Of a stretch of DNA of 58,042 nucleotides, positions 57,234-58,042 are shown one piece after another. The stretch's first letter is position 1; the number at the start of each line of letters is the position of its first letter. The notes beneath the pieces are model-generated. The model made no database searches. It was not told the origin of the DNA and saw nothing but the letters and a program-made list of their open reading frames with translations. The translations under genes and the position numbers were made by a program. This DNA is from Deltaproteobacteria bacterium. Lineage in GTDB: Bacteria > Desulfobacterota > Binatia > Binatales > Binataceae. The stretch covers positions 1-58,042 of the forward strand of contig JAFAHS010000467.1 in NCBI GenBank assembly GCA_019237115.1, read 5' to 3'.

Positions 57234-58042
57234 CTATGGCTCTGACTGCTTGGTCGGCAGCGACTCGAACCATGGCAGCACCAACTGCTCATTGATGGAG
57301 TAGGGATATGCGTGGCCCCACTCGGGGAGCTCGTGGTAGGTCACCTGGTAGCCGATGCTCTCTAGAAGCTCGCAGGTCTGGCGGGCGAATGCGACCGGAA
57401 AGATGAAATCGTGGACCCCGTGGATCACCAGCATCGGGGTGTCCTTCCCGCGCTCCTGGCGCAGCATCGGATCGACCACCGGATGGAGCGCACCGGCTAC
57501 CGGGGCGAGGCCGCGAAACAAGTGGCTGTGCTCCAGGCCCAGGATGTAGGTGAAGATGCCGCCGTCCGAGAGGCCGGTCAGATAAACCCGCGCCAGGTCG
57601 ATTGAATACTGGTTAGTGACCTCGTTGAACATGCGCAGGAACGACCGAGTGTCCAGACTGGGCAGGCTCATGTCCCAGGTGTCGCCCCATGACTTGGGTG
57701 AGAGGATGGCGTAGCCGCGGCTGCGCGCCGGCCTCACCCACGTCCATATGTATTCCGAGCCCTGACCGTGGCCGCCATGTAGGGCGACGATCAGCGGCAG
57801 GGGTTTGTCCTGCGAATAATCTTCCGGAATGTAGAGCGTGTAGTCCGAACGTTCCTGGTTGCGCTTGCGCTGGATGAAGCCCGTCGCTGCGCCGGCCGCC
57901 GGGGCCGAGGTGGGCGCCGACGCGCCATCGAGCAGAAAATGGCCGGCGATCACGGGTAACTGGTCGCGCAACGCATAGAGTTGATACAAACCTCGGCAGA
58001 GGGCAGCGCGGCTATATAAGTAGATGAGTGTCCATTGCGGGC
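57234..58042 (-). CDS. Alpha/beta hydrolase, PHB depolymerase/phospholipase-carboxylesterase-like, 5' end not in window
   Basis: The stop is at 57234. The frame remains open to the right edge, so the start may lie beyond the window; a TTG at 57989 would give 251 residues. The esterase domain shows YTLYIPEDYSQDKPLPLIVALHGGHGQGSEYIW, the nucleophile elbow TGLSDGGIFTYILG, the acid in VIHGVHDFIFPVAFAR and the histidine in PEWGHAYPY. A Pro/Ala linker (ASAPTSAPAAGAAT) precedes it. This resembles secreted or cytosolic esterases of the PHB-depolymerase-like group; the substrate is unknown. Confidence 0.78.
   Translation of the reverse strand, partial: PQWTLIYLYSRAALCRGLYQLYALRDQLPVIAGHFLLDGASAPTSAPAAGAATGFIQRKRNQERSDYTLYIPEDYSQDKPLPLIVALHGGHGQGSEYIWTWVRPARSRGYAILSPKSWGDTWDMSLPSLDTRSFLRMFNEVTNQYSIDLARVYLTGLSDGGIFTYILGLEHSHLFRGLAPVAGALHPVVDPMLRQERGKDTPMLVIHGVHDFIFPVAFARQTCELLESIGYQVTYHELPEWGHAYPYSINEQLVLPWFESLPTKQSEP

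Overview
The window is a GC-rich, densely packed bacterial chromosome segment. The ORF content indicates a diderm (Gram-negative) cell: lipoproteins, a SurA-like periplasmic isomerase, an NlpD-like LysM/M23 hydrolase, Mpl muropeptide recycling and a DAP-type peptidoglycan pathway. A CaiB/BaiF CoA-transferase, an LLM flavin monooxygenase, a single-chain acyl-CoA carboxylase and many alpha/beta hydrolases would fit an uncultivated soil lineage such as Binatota or another deltaproteobacteria-like group. That placement is inference, because no rRNA or other marker gene is present.

Layout. 0.2-9 kb: an ABC permease diverges from a cell-wall recycling run (S66 LD-carboxypeptidase, class C-type serine hydrolase, Mpl). 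This is followed by a secreted YqgE/AlgH protein, a 2-hydroxyacid dehydrogenase, a PDZ protein and a YihY membrane protein. 9-19 kb: mfd, a PPIase lipoprotein, pdxA, uvrA and a TPR lipoprotein lie co-directionally. 19-28.8 kb: DUF488, an M16 peptidase pair, a VWA protein, then a translationally coupled eno-gpmI-nucleotidyltransferase run and an S51 peptidase. 29-34.3 kb: CoA-transferase, methyltransferase, histidine phosphatase, a 52-residue membrane protein missed by long-ORF calling, DUF1015 and Sua5/TsaC. 34.3-38.5 kb: purD, purH and alr. 38.8-40.8 kb: a thiamine operon (thiS-thiG-thiE) with a promoter, a TPP riboswitch and a terminator whose 3' arm carries the thiS ribosome-binding site. 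40.7-46.3 kb: a membrane-anchored peroxiredoxin coupled to a cysteine hydrolase, a CDF transporter, apt, ArsR, LysM/M23, VOC and pcm. 46.4-50.4 kb: a palindrome-preceded hydrolase-LLM operon, a second hydrolase and a methyltransferase. 50.4-51.7 kb: about 1 kb with no convincing protein but many local helices and purine-rich A-containing loops on the + strand, best read as a large structured RNA. 51.7-58 kb: DUF2147, GNAT acetyltransferase, a divergent TetR regulator with two tandem palindromic operators, the 1,142-residue acyl-CoA carboxylase and an esterase that is open at the window edge.

I see no rRNA, tRNA, CRISPR array, transposase or prophage gene. The most unusual element is the structured region at about 50.7-51.6 kb. 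The next most interesting are the regulatory architectures: the TetR tandem operators, the thiS leader and a terminator hairpin in the leader of alr.
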